Notes under the pieces: generated by a model
Seen by the model: the letters and a program-made list of their open reading frames with translations, nothing else
What the model was told of the DNA's origin: nothing
The model's database searches: none
NCBI GenBank assembly: GCA_003994795.1
Contig: AP018269.1
Span: 2,049,346-2,113,345 of the forward strand
Direction of reading: 5' to 3'
Length of the DNA: 64,000 nucleotides
DNA from: Cylindrospermum sp. NIES-4074
GTDB lineage: Bacteria; Cyanobacteriota; Cyanobacteriia; Cyanobacteriales; Nostocaceae
In this document: piece by piece, positions 27,285-36,230 of the stretch
How positions within the stretch are numbered: position 1 is the first letter of the stretch
How the letters are laid out: the number at the start of each line of letters is the position of its first letter
Position numbers and translations under genes: made by a program

Positions 27285-27638
27285 TTATTCAACTGCTCTG
27301 AGAAAATAGTTAATAATGCTAGAAACGATCGCTAACACAATTGAACCCAATAAGGCAGGTATAAAGCCCTGAATCTCAAAAAAATCGCGGGGAGTCAGCG
27401 CACTTGCTAGCCAAAGAGTCAAAGCATTAATTACCAATGTAAATAAACCAAAGGTGAGTAAGGTAATTGGAAACGCAAAAAAACTTAAAATTGGGCGAAT
27501 AAACGCATTTGCTAGTCCAATAACCACTGCGGCCACAAGGGCAGCCACAAAACTTTTGATAATGAATCCCGGAACGATCTTGGCAGTGATTAACAACGCC
27601 ACCGCAGTACCCAGCCAAGTTAATAAAAAGTGTTTCAT
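27285..27638 (-). CDS. Phage holin family 4 / PF04020-type membrane protein
   Basis: 117 residues, four hydrophobic helices (about 5-25, 30-52, 58-80 and 90-112) with the ANAFIRPILSFFAFPIT motif and GLFTLVINALTLWL. This is the widespread 'mycobacterial 4 TMS phage holin' family. Despite the name it is common in chromosomes without prophage, and nothing around it is phage-like. Function unknown. Confidence 0.85.
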   Translation of the reverse strand: MKHFLLTWLGTAVALLITAKIVPGFIIKSFVAALVAAVVIGLANAFIRPILSFFAFPITLLTFGLFTLVINALTLWLASALTPRDFFEIQGFIPALLGSIVLAIVSSIINYFLRAVE

Positions 27639-27781
27639 AAGCTTTTTTAGAGAAATTTAGTAGAAAGTTTAAGTTATTCCACTATTGGAAAAAATACAAT
27701 CTTGAGACGAAAAAATCGTTATAGCACCAGCTAACTTAGGCGTGTTAATAATAGGGCAGCTAAACAAATCTGAGTATCAGC

Positions 27782-28645
27782 CTAACGCTGCTGGGGCGAT
27801 CGCCGCAACAGTGCCTCCCAAGTAGAACCACCAACTACACCATCAGCCTCTAATCCATAGCGTGTTTGGGCTGCTTTTACCGCTGCATCGGTTGTGGCAC
27901 CAAAGTCCCCATCTATACCGCCTTTGATAAAACCCAATCTTTGCAGTTGTTGTTGCAACTTGACAACATCAGCCCCACGCATCCCTAAACGCAAAATTGG
28001 CAAGCCTTCTGAGGTGTATTGAACACCGGGAATTTGCTTAGATACAGGAGTAGGTTGAATACGTGCGGTTTGCTGAGTGCGGACAACTGTGGCTTGAGTG
28101 CGTGCGGTTGGTTGAGTGCGTACAACCGTTGCTCGATTTCTAGAAATTGTAGTTTGTCTTGGGGTAGTTGGTCTTGGTTCAGAGGAAGGCTTAACCCTGG
28201 TGGTATTTCTCACGCTAGTAACGGGAGAACCTGCCGCTGTGTTAGGTTGTCGCTGGGTTGCTGTCACTATCGGTTCACTGGGGAAAAGTTTTTGCCAAGT
28301 TATGGCATCCACAATACCATCTGGACTCAAGCCAGCTGATTGCTTAAACTGAGAAACAGCGATCGCAGTATTCTCGTTATAGATACCATCTACTGCACCT
28401 GTATAAAAGCCCAAAAGTTTTAAAGCTGCTTGCAATTCAGATACACGCTCCCCTTGACTACCAACTCCGAGGTTAGGGCGGTTGACGGTGACAGCCGTCG
28501 TCGCTTGGGCGATTTGTGGCGGTGCTGCCATTGATACTTTAGCAGAGTAGCCAACGAGCAGAGATGTTGCAGATAACAGGAGTAACCAATTAAAGTGATT
28601 TGCACTCAAGTTGTGCCAGATACTTGCTTTCAGGCTACCTTTCAT
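27782..28645 (-). CDS. Exported protein with two peptidoglycan-binding domains
   Basis: 287 residues: an N-terminal hydrophobic leader (about 17-42), PG_binding_1 domain 1 (about 60-118, GSQGERVSELQAALKLLGFY), a Thr/Arg/Gln-rich linker with repeated RTQ(P/Q)TARTQATV units (about 125-205), and PG_binding_1 domain 2 (about 220-282, GMRGADVVKLQQQLQRLGF). No catalytic domain is present, so it probably tethers to or organises the cell wall. Confidence 0.88.
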   Translation of the reverse strand: MKGSLKASIWHNLSANHFNWLLLLSATSLLVGYSAKVSMAAPPQIAQATTAVTVNRPNLGVGSQGERVSELQAALKLLGFYTGAVDGIYNENTAIAVSQFKQSAGLSPDGIVDAITWQKLFPSEPIVTATQRQPNTAAGSPVTSVRNTTRVKPSSEPRPTTPRQTTISRNRATVVRTQPTARTQATVVRTQQTARIQPTPVSKQIPGVQYTSEGLPILRLGMRGADVVKLQQQLQRLGFIKGGIDGDFGATTDAAVKAAQTRYGLEADGVVGGSTWEALLRRSPQQR

Positions 28646-28769
28646 GGGAATTCCCTAAGGATCATTCTGTTGCTAATATTATCAGCTAGTGCGATCGCCA
28701 TTGTAATTCCCTAACCCAAAAGTTACGGAGGAAGGAGGGTGTGGGCTGTGGCGTGTGGGGTGCGGGGAA

Positions 28770-28911
28770 GAGTACAAATATTTCCCCGTCTCTCTTTCCC
28801 CGTCTCCCTTTCCTCTTCTTCCCCCACACCCTACACCCTACACCCTACCCCCCTTTCCTCTTCTTCCCCCACACCCTACACCCCACACCCTACACCCCAC
28901 ACCCATACACT
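28770..28911. repeat. CCCTACACC-type low-complexity tandem repeats
   Basis: Two long tracts of CACCCTACACCC-like units separated by TTTCCTCTTCTTCCCC. They are strongly strand-asymmetric (C/T-rich on this strand) and lie between convergently ordered repeats and the M16 gene 3' end. Confidence 0.75.
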
Positions 28912-30184
28912 AGGCAACGGCAGTATTAATTGCTTCTTCTTGACCAACTAAAGACAGATATGGTTCTTGTAAATACCGACTAGCTATTGTCATTGCCTCT
29001 GATGCACTGACACTAGTAATGAGTTCTTGAAACTGCTGATCAAATTCAATTCCTAAACCCAAAGTCTCATACCAGCCATATATCTGAGCAATTTGGCCGT
29101 TAGTTTGTTTACCCAAAGCATACTGACCCAAGATTTTATTTTTCGCTGCTTGGAAAGCGCTGGCTGATACCTCAGCAGTACACAACAGTTCAACTTCTTG
29201 TTGTAGTCCTTGGAGAGCGATGCTAGTATTTTCGGATGCCGTACCCATGTAAACCACAAATGAGGCAGGAAATAGCCTGGTTGAGTACATGGCGGATACT
29301 TCATAAGCTAAACCCCGCTTTTCCCGTAATTCCACAAACAAGCGGCTAGAAAGCCCATTACCCAAGTAGGTAGAGAGCAACTTGAGAGCAGCGTAGTCAG
29401 GAGAATTCACTGATGGCCCCATATAACCCAGCATGACGATTGATTGCTGTGTATTTATGGGCTTCAGACATTGTTGTGGGGCGACATGAATTTCTGGTAA
29501 ATCTAGTATAGGCTGTGGTTGTGCAGGGGCTTGCCAATCACCAAAAACATCTGCTACTAAGGCCAGTGCTGCTGCGGTTGTGATGCGTCCAGCAATACTA
29601 ATTACTACATGATCTGGACGGAAATAAGTTTGGTGAAAATGCACCAAATCTGCACGAGTGATGCTGTTGATGGTGGTTTCAGTTCCCAGTACTGACATAG
29701 CATAGGGATGATTTTGGTACATTACCTGCCGCATTTGGTCATAAGCGACGGTAAAGGGTTGCTCTTTTTGGGAACGAATATCTTGAAGTGCTAGCCGCCG
29801 TTCGAGTTCTACTTGCTCTTCGGGAAAAGTAGGCGATCGCAAAAGTTGCCCTGCTAATGCTAAAATTTCTGCAAAATCGCTAGTTACTGTCTTCAATGAC
29901 AGCAAAAAATAATCAGTAGCGGTATCCGCACTTAAACTCGCCCCTACAGACTCGACTTTTTCTGCTATTTCCCAGCTAGATAACCCATCGCAGCCCTTTG
30001 TCATCACTGCTGACAGCAAATGCGCCAACCCCGCTTGCTCTCGATTTTCGTAACAACTACCAGCACGGACAAAAATCCGCCCAGCGATGATATCCGCAGC
30101 AGGGTTTTCTGACACCAGCACGACAATGCCATTATTCAATACAGTGCGCTGGATGGGTGATAGGGAATTTTCTATAGTTTGCAT
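28910..30184 (-). CDS. M16 peptidase-family protein lacking the zinc site
   Basis: 424 residues with the M16 (insulinase/mitochondrial processing peptidase) two-lobe fold and the C-lobe motif YLGNGLSSRLFVELREKRGLAYEV. The catalytic HxxEH position reads HLLSA (55-59), so Glu and the second His are missing. Such subunits pair with a catalytic partner, as alpha-MPP does, and the gene upstream on the same strand supplies one. Together they probably form a heterodimeric zinc endopeptidase; substrates unknown. Confidence 0.9.
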   Translation of the reverse strand: MQTIENSLSPIQRTVLNNGIVVLVSENPAADIIAGRIFVRAGSCYENREQAGLAHLLSAVMTKGCDGLSSWEIAEKVESVGASLSADTATDYFLLSLKTVTSDFAEILALAGQLLRSPTFPEEQVELERRLALQDIRSQKEQPFTVAYDQMRQVMYQNHPYAMSVLGTETTINSITRADLVHFHQTYFRPDHVVISIAGRITTAAALALVADVFGDWQAPAQPQPILDLPEIHVAPQQCLKPINTQQSIVMLGYMGPSVNSPDYAALKLLSTYLGNGLSSRLFVELREKRGLAYEVSAMYSTRLFPASFVVYMGTASENTSIALQGLQQEVELLCTAEVSASAFQAAKNKILGQYALGKQTNGQIAQIYGWYETLGLGIEFDQQFQELITSVSASEAMTIASRYLQEPYLSLVGQEEAINTAVA

Positions 30185-30260
30185 TATTAGTCAAGGGTCA
30201 AAGGTCAAATATCAAGAGTCAAAGGTCAAAAGTTCTTAGCTAATGACTCATGACTAATGA

Positions 30261-31529
30261 CTAACATGGTTTAAGTATAGTAACTGCATAATTTTGCAGT
30301 GAAAGAAACTGTTTAGCTAATGTTTGCAGTTCTTGGGAATCAAAAGACTGAATTTGCTGGGGATAAGTAACGGCTAATTGAGCCTGAGCAATAGTATTGT
30401 AGTAACCGTAAAGCCCCGTGAGTTGATTTGGTGTTTCCGTAGAAAAAGCATATTCATTACACAGCAATCTACGGATGCGAGTCAGTTCAGGCTCAGTGAT
30501 ACCTGTAGTTTGCAAATCATCTAAATGAGCGCAAATCAACGACTCAACTCGCTCTAAATATTCAGGCTCTAACCAGGCAGTAATTGTAAATAAACTTGAG
30601 TCTCGCTGCAATGAAAAATTACTGCAAATACCCTGTACTAATTGCTTATCTTCTCGCAAATCATGGACTAAGCGAGAAGTCCGCCCTTCAGCTAGTAACA
30701 CCGATAGCATTTCTAAACCATGAGAAGTGCGGAGTTGCTCTACTCCTGGTGCTTTCCACGCCATTAACAGCCGCGCTTGTTCTAGCCTGGGTAAAATCAG
30801 TTCGTGACGGCGAATTCCTGTGATTACCGGCTCTGTCACCTTGGCAAACTGGGGACAATTAGCGGGAGTAGCAAAATCTGCAAATGTCTGATTTACCAGT
30901 TCCCAAGCTGGTTGTTGAGCAATTCCCCCCACAATTACCACCGTCATATTTTCTGGTTGGTAGTGGGTGCGGTGAAAGCAGCGCATAGCTTCTGGTGACT
31001 GCTGCATCAGTTCTTGCTCAGTACCCAGCACCGAACGCCCATAAGGATGATGTTGATAAACGCTCTTGAGCAGAGATTGAAATCCTATCCAGTCGGGATC
31101 ATCATAGCAAGAGCGGATTTCTTCTAGCACTACATCTCGTTCACAGATAAATTCATCATCGGGAATTGCCGCATTTAACAGCAGTTCCCCCAAGTGGGGC
31201 AAAGTATCTGCTAAATAAGGGGCGGCTGTGATAAGAGAGTAGTTAGCATAATCATGGCTTGTAGCAGCATTACTCACACCACCCCTGTTTTCAACGTGAT
31301 GGTCAAATGCTCCAGGGGGTAGGGTGGCGGTGCCCTTAAAAATCATGTGTTCTAAAAAATGAGCCATCCCAAACCACGGTTCTGGCTCTAGGGTGGCTCC
31401 AGCACGCACCCAAACATCTGCCACAACGACAGGGGTAGTGGCAATTTCTTGATGAATGAACGTTAAACCATTGTCTAGTTGGAAAACCGAAGCTGGAAAC
31501 ACGGTGTTAGTTAGTTTATGTTGTGACAA
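30261..31529 (-). CDS. M16 zinc metallopeptidase, catalytic subunit
   Basis: 422 residues. The inverted zinc motif HFLEH (57-61) is intact, with the third ligand Glu expected in the CERDVVLEEI region about 75 residues on. The C-lobe has the GRTSRLVHDLREDKQL segment. It lies 76 bp upstream of its zinc-site-deficient partner, so the two are likely one operon. The gap contains GTCAAAGG-type heptamer repeats. No signal peptide is visible; cytoplasmic or periplasmic location is undecided. Confidence 0.92.
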   Translation of the reverse strand: MSQHKLTNTVFPASVFQLDNGLTFIHQEIATTPVVVADVWVRAGATLEPEPWFGMAHFLEHMIFKGTATLPPGAFDHHVENRGGVSNAATSHDYANYSLITAAPYLADTLPHLGELLLNAAIPDDEFICERDVVLEEIRSCYDDPDWIGFQSLLKSVYQHHPYGRSVLGTEQELMQQSPEAMRCFHRTHYQPENMTVVIVGGIAQQPAWELVNQTFADFATPANCPQFAKVTEPVITGIRRHELILPRLEQARLLMAWKAPGVEQLRTSHGLEMLSVLLAEGRTSRLVHDLREDKQLVQGICSNFSLQRDSSLFTITAWLEPEYLERVESLICAHLDDLQTTGITEPELTRIRRLLCNEYAFSTETPNQLTGLYGYYNTIAQAQLAVTYPQQIQSFDSQELQTLAKQFLSLQNYAVTILKPC

Positions 31530-31733
31530 TTTTTTGTAGTTTTAACCACAATTTAACGCAATTTTGCTATTTTAACTCTAAATGCTAGTTAAATAAGAGT
31601 CTATTTATACAGATTATCTAGATTTTATCTTTTCTAAGGAAGTGGCAAAGGTCGTAGGCATTTAATATCCAGCAACAATAAAAATAAATTTGTTCCTCAA
31701 CCCAACCTACTAGTTAACTGTCGGAGTTTTACT

Positions 31734-32372
31734 ATGAGAATAACATTTACACTCTGGACTCCAATTATTAATTCAGACCGCTTAGGCTGTAGCTTTGATG
31801 TGACTCCAGGCCTTTATCAACTAGCCTCTGGAACCCTGGAGCTAATGAAAAAATTCTTACAATGTTTAAAAATTGAGGCTGAACCACAAGAGTGGAGTAT
31901 TGAACCTTTCTGTAGTGCTTACTATTCAGAGAATCTGGTATCTGAATATTATCAAGTTCGCCATCAGATGGCTTGGCGAGTAAATATTTACTTCACACAA
32001 ACTTACAGGGATTACTCAGATTTAGAATTTTGTATATTTAGTCCAGTTGCTGTATGGAGTGGCAAGGATGATACCTGGGCAGAGACGGAAGATTCCTGGG
32101 ATTGGACGAGAATCAAGTACGTGGCGATTATTGATTTTGAGCTTTGGGAATGGAGTGGATTTTTAGAAGATTACCAATCACTAAAACAACCTATTTTTGC
32201 CCAATGTATTAATTTTGAAACTTACAAGTTACGTGAATTATTTCGTCAGGTAAGATTTAACTTAGGAGTAATTAATTTTCCCGAAGGAGAAGAAAAAATC
32301 ATGGAATTCTTGCGTGCTTGTGAGCAGTATGATGTCTCAACTAACTGGGCAAAAACTTTAGCTGGATGGTAA
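31734..32372 (+). CDS. Hypothetical protein, 212 residues
   Basis: I do not recognise the family. The sequence is rich in aromatic residues (Trp/Tyr/Phe), acidic and without membrane segments or a signal peptide. Recognisable stretches are FTLWTPIINSDRLGC, a central WAETEDSWDWTRIKYV and a helical C-terminus. An ATG start follows a plausible leader. It is alone on its strand between the divergent M16 operon and the 6S RNA/purK region. It is probably real because of its length and codon-like composition. Confidence 0.7.
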   Translation: MRITFTLWTPIINSDRLGCSFDVTPGLYQLASGTLELMKKFLQCLKIEAEPQEWSIEPFCSAYYSENLVSEYYQVRHQMAWRVNIYFTQTYRDYSDLEFCIFSPVAVWSGKDDTWAETEDSWDWTRIKYVAIIDFELWEWSGFLEDYQSLKQPIFAQCINFETYKLRELFRQVRFNLGVINFPEGEEKIMEFLRACEQYDVSTNWAKTLAGW

Positions 32373-32568
32373 ATTCATGATTAAAAGCCAGCGTGTATCT
32401 ATTAAAAAATTGAAAATCTATACAAAAACTATCCAGCCTTGGATGTCCTGGAGGGATACGTCCCTCAGCCCAACCTACTAGATGAAACCACTTGACAATT
32501 AGCGATCGCACTTTTCCTCGCCACACACAGATTGAACCTTAACACGGCTTTCATAAATGAAATTATTA

Positions 32569-32600
32569 AAGCTCCCAAGTTTTAGTTAACTTGGGAGCTT
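32569..32600 (-). terminator. 12-bp-stem hairpin downstream of the 6S RNA candidate
   Basis: AAGCTCCCAAGT, an 8-base loop, then ACTTGGGAGCTT. On the minus strand it comes just after the mature 6S 3' end and is followed by TAATAATT. It could also end transcripts from the 31734 gene. Confidence 0.6.
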
Positions 32601-32604
32601 AAAA

Positions 32605-32794
32605 TTTTGAGTTCACCGCGACGCCGTCTTGCCGAAGTTTATGACCTGGTTAAACCAGGTGGGAACTGATCTTTCTCGTTTAAAGTTTCCGGGTACAATG
32701 CCCGGTATACTGCCACGAAAACTGGTAATTCCCTTTTCTTTAAAGACATAGATCAAAAAACTTGTAGGCAGTCACCAACGTCGTAGTGCAACTC
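32605..32794 (-). ncRNA. ssrS: 6S RNA (6Sa) candidate
   Basis: On the minus strand, about 190 nt, close to the roughly 185 nt of cyanobacterial 6Sa RNA. The ends close on each other: 5' GAGTTGCAC...CGACG against CGTCG...GTGAACTC 3', with one bulged G. GGGAA in the middle can meet TTCCC across the duplex. The apical hairpin is CCGGG-CATTGTA-CCCGG. On the 3' side a small CCTGGTTTAACCAGG hairpin precedes CGGCAAGACGGCG, as the CCTTGAACCAAGG hairpin does in the central bubble of E. coli 6S RNA. A TATAAT box lies upstream, and purK is adjacent, as I recall for cyanobacterial 6Sa genes. It would bind RNA polymerase holoenzyme. Confidence 0.8.
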
Positions 32795-32798
32795 ACTC

Positions 32799-32804
32799 AT
32801 TATA
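32799..32804 (-). promoter_or_regulatory. -10 element of the 6S RNA gene
   Basis: A consensus TATAAT on the minus strand, about 5-7 bases before the predicted 5' end of the RNA. No good -35 hexamer is seen at 16-18 bp. Confidence 0.6.
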
Positions 32805-32852
32805 GCTTTCAAAAATGGGTTGTGTGTTGAATGGAGAAAATTTCTCTTAAAT

Positions 32853-34010
32853 TTAAGCTGGATACCAGATAGAGTCTATGGTCTGGGCTATATTCGCGGC
32901 TTCCTGGTGTGGTTGCTCTAATAAAACGGTGACGTGTCCCAGCTTGCGGCCCGGACGAGATTCTGTCTTACCATACCAGTGGACGTAAGCGCCAGGAATT
33001 GCTGCTAGTTGTTGGCGTTGGCGTTGATAGTCACTGTGAGAATTTTCATATCCCAGGAGGTTTACCATCACGGCGCCAGGACAATGTAAAGCGGGATTAC
33101 CCAAAGGTAAACCACAAACGGCTCTCAGGTGTTGTTCAAATTGAGAAGTTTCACAAGCGTCAAGGGAAAAATGCCCAGAATTGTGGGTGCGGGGTGCGAT
33201 TTCATTGACTAATACCTTACCTTCAGCGGTGAGAAATAGCTCAATGCCAAAAATGCCCACTACTTCCAGGCTATTTAATAAAGTATGTGCGATCGCCTCA
33301 ATTACTGCCCCTTGATCGGGTGTAATCTCCGCTGGTGCTATCACTCGCCGACACACCTGTTGTTCTTGTTGGGTTTCCACCACCGGATAGATGACAACTT
33401 CCCCATTGACGGAACGTGCAGCGATTACCGCTAATTCTCTTTCAAAGGGGACAAATTCTTCTACTAAAAAACTTGGTTGACTAACAGTTTGATTTGTGTT
33501 TAAACCGGTTGCGAAAGTTTGCAAACTAGCCAAATCATGAATTATGAAAGTTCCCTGTCCGTCATAACCGTGGCGTCGAGATTTTAAAACAACAGGAAAA
33601 CCCAAATCTGCTATTTTAGATTGCCAATTTTCTTGCTGTTCCAGAGCGAAAAACTGGGGAACAGGCAATCCCAAATCACGTAAATAGCAGCGCTGGTGAT
33701 ATTTATCTAATAAGGGAGCTAATGCTGCCAATCTGGGACGGAAGCAAACACCTTTTTGTTCTAGAAGTGATAAAGCATCTAGGTTAACAAACTCATTTTC
33801 AAAGGTGAGGACATCACATTTTTGAGCTAAAATTTCGGTGGCATCTGCATCATCAACTGCGGCGAAAACTGTTTCTTGAGCAATGGACACAGCTGGATCA
33901 TCTTTACTAGGAGTTTGGATAACTAATTCCACTCCTAACTTCTTTGCTGCATCTCCCATCATCCAGGCAAGTTGCCCGCCACCAATTACACCAACAAGTT
34001 TCATCGACAT
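32853..34010 (-). CDS. purK: 5-(carboxyamino)imidazole ribonucleotide synthase PurK
   Basis: ATP-grasp enzyme that carboxylates AIR with bicarbonate to N5-CAIR in purine synthesis. 385 residues: GVIGGGQLAWMMGDAAKKLG at the N-terminus, FPVVLKSRRHGYDGQG in the ATP-grasp core, FVPFERELAVIAAR, then VNEIAPRTHNSGHFSLDAC, which holds the metal and substrate residues. The start ATG overlaps the stop of the pentapeptide gene (ATGTCGATGA, 10 bp), so the two are translationally linked. The 6S RNA candidate follows on the same strand. Confidence 0.97.
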   Translation of the reverse strand: MSMKLVGVIGGGQLAWMMGDAAKKLGVELVIQTPSKDDPAVSIAQETVFAAVDDADATEILAQKCDVLTFENEFVNLDALSLLEQKGVCFRPRLAALAPLLDKYHQRCYLRDLGLPVPQFFALEQQENWQSKIADLGFPVVLKSRRHGYDGQGTFIIHDLASLQTFATGLNTNQTVSQPSFLVEEFVPFERELAVIAARSVNGEVVIYPVVETQQEQQVCRRVIAPAEITPDQGAVIEAIAHTLLNSLEVVGIFGIELFLTAEGKVLVNEIAPRTHNSGHFSLDACETSQFEQHLRAVCGLPLGNPALHCPGAVMVNLLGYENSHSDYQRQRQQLAAIPGAYVHWYGKTESRPGRKLGHVTVLLEQPHQEAANIAQTIDSIWYPA

Positions 34011-34489
34011 CCCAAAGAATCACGAGTTTCAACACCAGTTTGGGAATTGATCCCACTGGCTTTTGCACATAGCTCTCTAACTTGCGCCCGATCTAAAATT
34101 GCATCAGTGAAATCTGCACCGTTGATGTTTACATCGGTAAAGATGGCGCGGAGTAAAAGGGCTTCTATGAAAACGGCATCACTTAAATCTGCCCTTGTCA
34201 AGTTTACCTGATCAACCATTGCATTAGTTAAATCCGCCCCGTGGAGATTCGCTTTTGTCATCACAGAAGCGCTCAAAACGGCTCCCCGCAAGTCAGCACC
34301 TGTAAAGTTGGCTAGTTCCAGATTGGCGTTAGAAAACTCAGCAGCTTGCAAACTTTGACCAGAAAAGTCATGTCTTCCTAACTCTGCATTGCTAAATGAT
34401 AGCGGATGAGTCCAGTCTGCCAATGCGGGAGCAGCCACGCACCAGATAAGTATTCCCAAAAGTAACGCTAATGCTTGCCGCCAACCCAT
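34001..34489 (-). CDS. Exported pentapeptide-repeat protein (lumenal type)
   Basis: 162 residues. A signal peptide (1-24, ending PALA-DW) is followed by about 16 pentapeptide units of the A(D/N)Lxx type (FSNANLELANFTGADLRGAV...), which fold as a right-handed quadrilateral beta-helix. A C-terminal tail has two Cys (LCAKASG and SLGC). The layout resembles thylakoid-lumen pentapeptide proteins of plants (TL17 type), so a lumenal or periplasmic location is likely. It overlaps purK by 10 bp. Confidence 0.88.
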   Translation of the reverse strand: MGWRQALALLLGILIWCVAAPALADWTHPLSFSNAELGRHDFSGQSLQAAEFSNANLELANFTGADLRGAVLSASVMTKANLHGADLTNAMVDQVNLTRADLSDAVFIEALLLRAIFTDVNINGADFTDAILDRAQVRELCAKASGINSQTGVETRDSLGCR

Positions 34490-34559
34490 ATCTGGTAGCC
34501 AATTTGCTGTTTAACGTCTTTCAGTTTAACGCAAAAAAACTAAAACAGACCTAACCCCT

Positions 34560-34742
34560 AAGCTCGACTTTATCCAAATCAAAGAACGTAATCCTTAAAA
34601 TCTTGCAAAAGTTCTGGCTCTTCAGCAAAAACTTTTCCCTACGTCACTAGTTTTGACGAAATCGAAAAAATCGAGACTCAAGTTCCATCAGAGTTGTAGT
34701 GTAGGTAATCATCTCCTACAAAAATTGATAAAGTCGAGCTAA
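34560..34742. repeat. Inverted repeat TAGCTCGACTTTATC, 183 bp apart
   Basis: TAAGCTCGACTTTATCC at 34560 and GATAAAGTCGAGCTAA ending 34742 are inverted copies bracketing a short AT-rich segment. The right copy lies inside the transposase remnant described next. The gap from 34490 to 35036 has no intact gene. Confidence 0.55.
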
Positions 34743-34982
34743 GGCTTCTTCTCGTTGTTGAGCAGTTAAGTAGCTTTTCCTTCCCTTGTAGTTTAGGTGC
34801 AGTCCTGAAATTCCATATTTCTCGACAGATAGTGCTTCCAACTTGCTATCGAACCAAGGGACACATTTCAGCGTTTCAAAGAAAAAACAAGAGAAGGCTA
34901 TACTCGTAGCGTTCCGTAGGAAAGGTATCGCGGCTTGTAGATGCTGGTTTATGATTGATTGTTTGTTGTTAGATAGATACAC
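34716..34982 (-). pseudogene. IS630-type transposase N-terminal remnant
   Basis: The open frame encodes 88 residues. Only the second half, YGISGLHLNYKGRKSYLT and AQQREEALARL, looks like protein: it resembles the helix-turn-helix start of IS630-family transposases. It stops soon after, and the following 150 bases are decayed. The first half is partly dispersed-repeat sequence. A degraded insertion-sequence fragment is the best reading. Confidence 0.45.
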
Positions 34983-35036
34983 TTCACCGTATTATCTCGT
35001 AGTTTTTTCAGAATATGTTTCCTATAGCTGAATAGT

Positions 35037-36179
35037 ATGTTTCAATATAAACATCCCAATTTTGCGAAACTAGTGCAAGAATACTGCTCGCTTGTCATGG
35101 TAAGCGAGCAAGGTACTCCCACTGCATTTGGCATACATTTGAATAGTTGGAATAGTTATTTTTTTTTACAACGTCTACAAATTGTCTCTAAGTCAAATTT
35201 TGGCAATACAGCAAAAATGATGGAAATAGTCAACAGTATTTTGTATCCATTTAAAATCCCATTTTTGGCATCATCTCAAATTTATTGGTTATATCTGCTT
35301 TCAACTATTCTACTGGCGACAATACTATATATAGTTGGTCTAGCCAATCGGGGCAAAGAGAAAAGTTTTCTAGAATACCTTTTACCTAAAGAAGTTTATT
35401 TACATCCTTCATCTATTGCTCTATACAAATATTTCTTTCTAATTTCCTTGTTCCAGATATTTTTCGTAGTGCCAACAACACTATTTTTAGCAAAAGTTGC
35501 CGATATAACTTGCCAAGGTTTGATACAAATTACAGGCATTACCACACCTTTTGCCGTCACGAGTCCCCAATTATGGCAGCAGATCGTATTCAGCATTTTT
35601 GTAGCATTATTAGGTGACTTTGCTAATTTCTTCTACCATTATCTGGCTCATAAAATTCCTCTTTTGTGGGAATTTCATAAAGTACATCATTCAGCCGAAG
35701 TCATCACACCATTGACGGTATATCGCATTCATCCATTTGAGATGTTTTTAGGCACAATAACGATTGTGACCATCACTAATTTCGGAGCAGGTATTTGGAT
35801 TTTCTTGTTTGGAAACGGGATGAAAGAGCTATTAATTTATGGAGTCAGTTTTGAGATTTTTATCTTTTATTTAGCAGGATATAACTTACGTCATTCTCAT
35901 ATTTGGTTAGCTTATCCTCAGTGGATTAGCCATATTTTCATCAGTCCAGCACAACACCAAATTCATCATAGTGTAGACCCCAAACATTATGATAAAAACT
36001 TTGGTTATATTTTCGCATTTTGGGACTGGATGTTTGGCTGTTTATACGTGCCAAGCAACTATGAAAAACTGAGCTTTGGTTTATCAAATGGAGAATCAAA
36101 TTTGTTTAATAGTGTCACCAATATGTTTTTACAGCCTTTGAGAGCAATTAGACAGAGAATCAGCAAAAACTCAGTCTGA
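35037..36179 (+). CDS. Fatty-acid hydroxylase/sterol-desaturase superfamily membrane protein
   Basis: 380 residues from ATG 35037; ATG 35217 (MMEIVNSILYPF) is a plausible shorter start, since the first 60 residues look atypical. Five to six membrane helices. The di-iron histidine clusters are visible: HYLAHKIPLLWEFHKVHHS, a later HPFEM and RHSH, and HQIHHSVDPKHYDKNFG. It probably uses O2 and a di-iron centre to hydroxylate or desaturate a lipid or acyl chain. The NRPS gene starts 51 bp downstream on the same strand, so it may tailor that product (inference). Confidence 0.85.
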   Translation: MFQYKHPNFAKLVQEYCSLVMVSEQGTPTAFGIHLNSWNSYFFLQRLQIVSKSNFGNTAKMMEIVNSILYPFKIPFLASSQIYWLYLLSTILLATILYIVGLANRGKEKSFLEYLLPKEVYLHPSSIALYKYFFLISLFQIFFVVPTTLFLAKVADITCQGLIQITGITTPFAVTSPQLWQQIVFSIFVALLGDFANFFYHYLAHKIPLLWEFHKVHHSAEVITPLTVYRIHPFEMFLGTITIVTITNFGAGIWIFLFGNGMKELLIYGVSFEIFIFYLAGYNLRHSHIWLAYPQWISHIFISPAQHQIHHSVDPKHYDKNFGYIFAFWDWMFGCLYVPSNYEKLSFGLSNGESNLFNSVTNMFLQPLRAIRQRISKNSV

Positions 36180-36230
36180 TTCATCCTAAATTCGCGCCAT
36201 TATACCACTATTTTTAATAAACATTTAGAT

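Noticed and set aside
27285-27638. 'Phage holin' label as a sign of a prophage
   Set aside because: The family is widespread in bacterial chromosomes and no phage structural, integrase or attachment sequences are nearby.
32805-32812. TTGAAA next to the 6S -10 box as a -35 element
   Set aside because: It is only two bases from TATAAT, far too close for a sigma-70-type -35.
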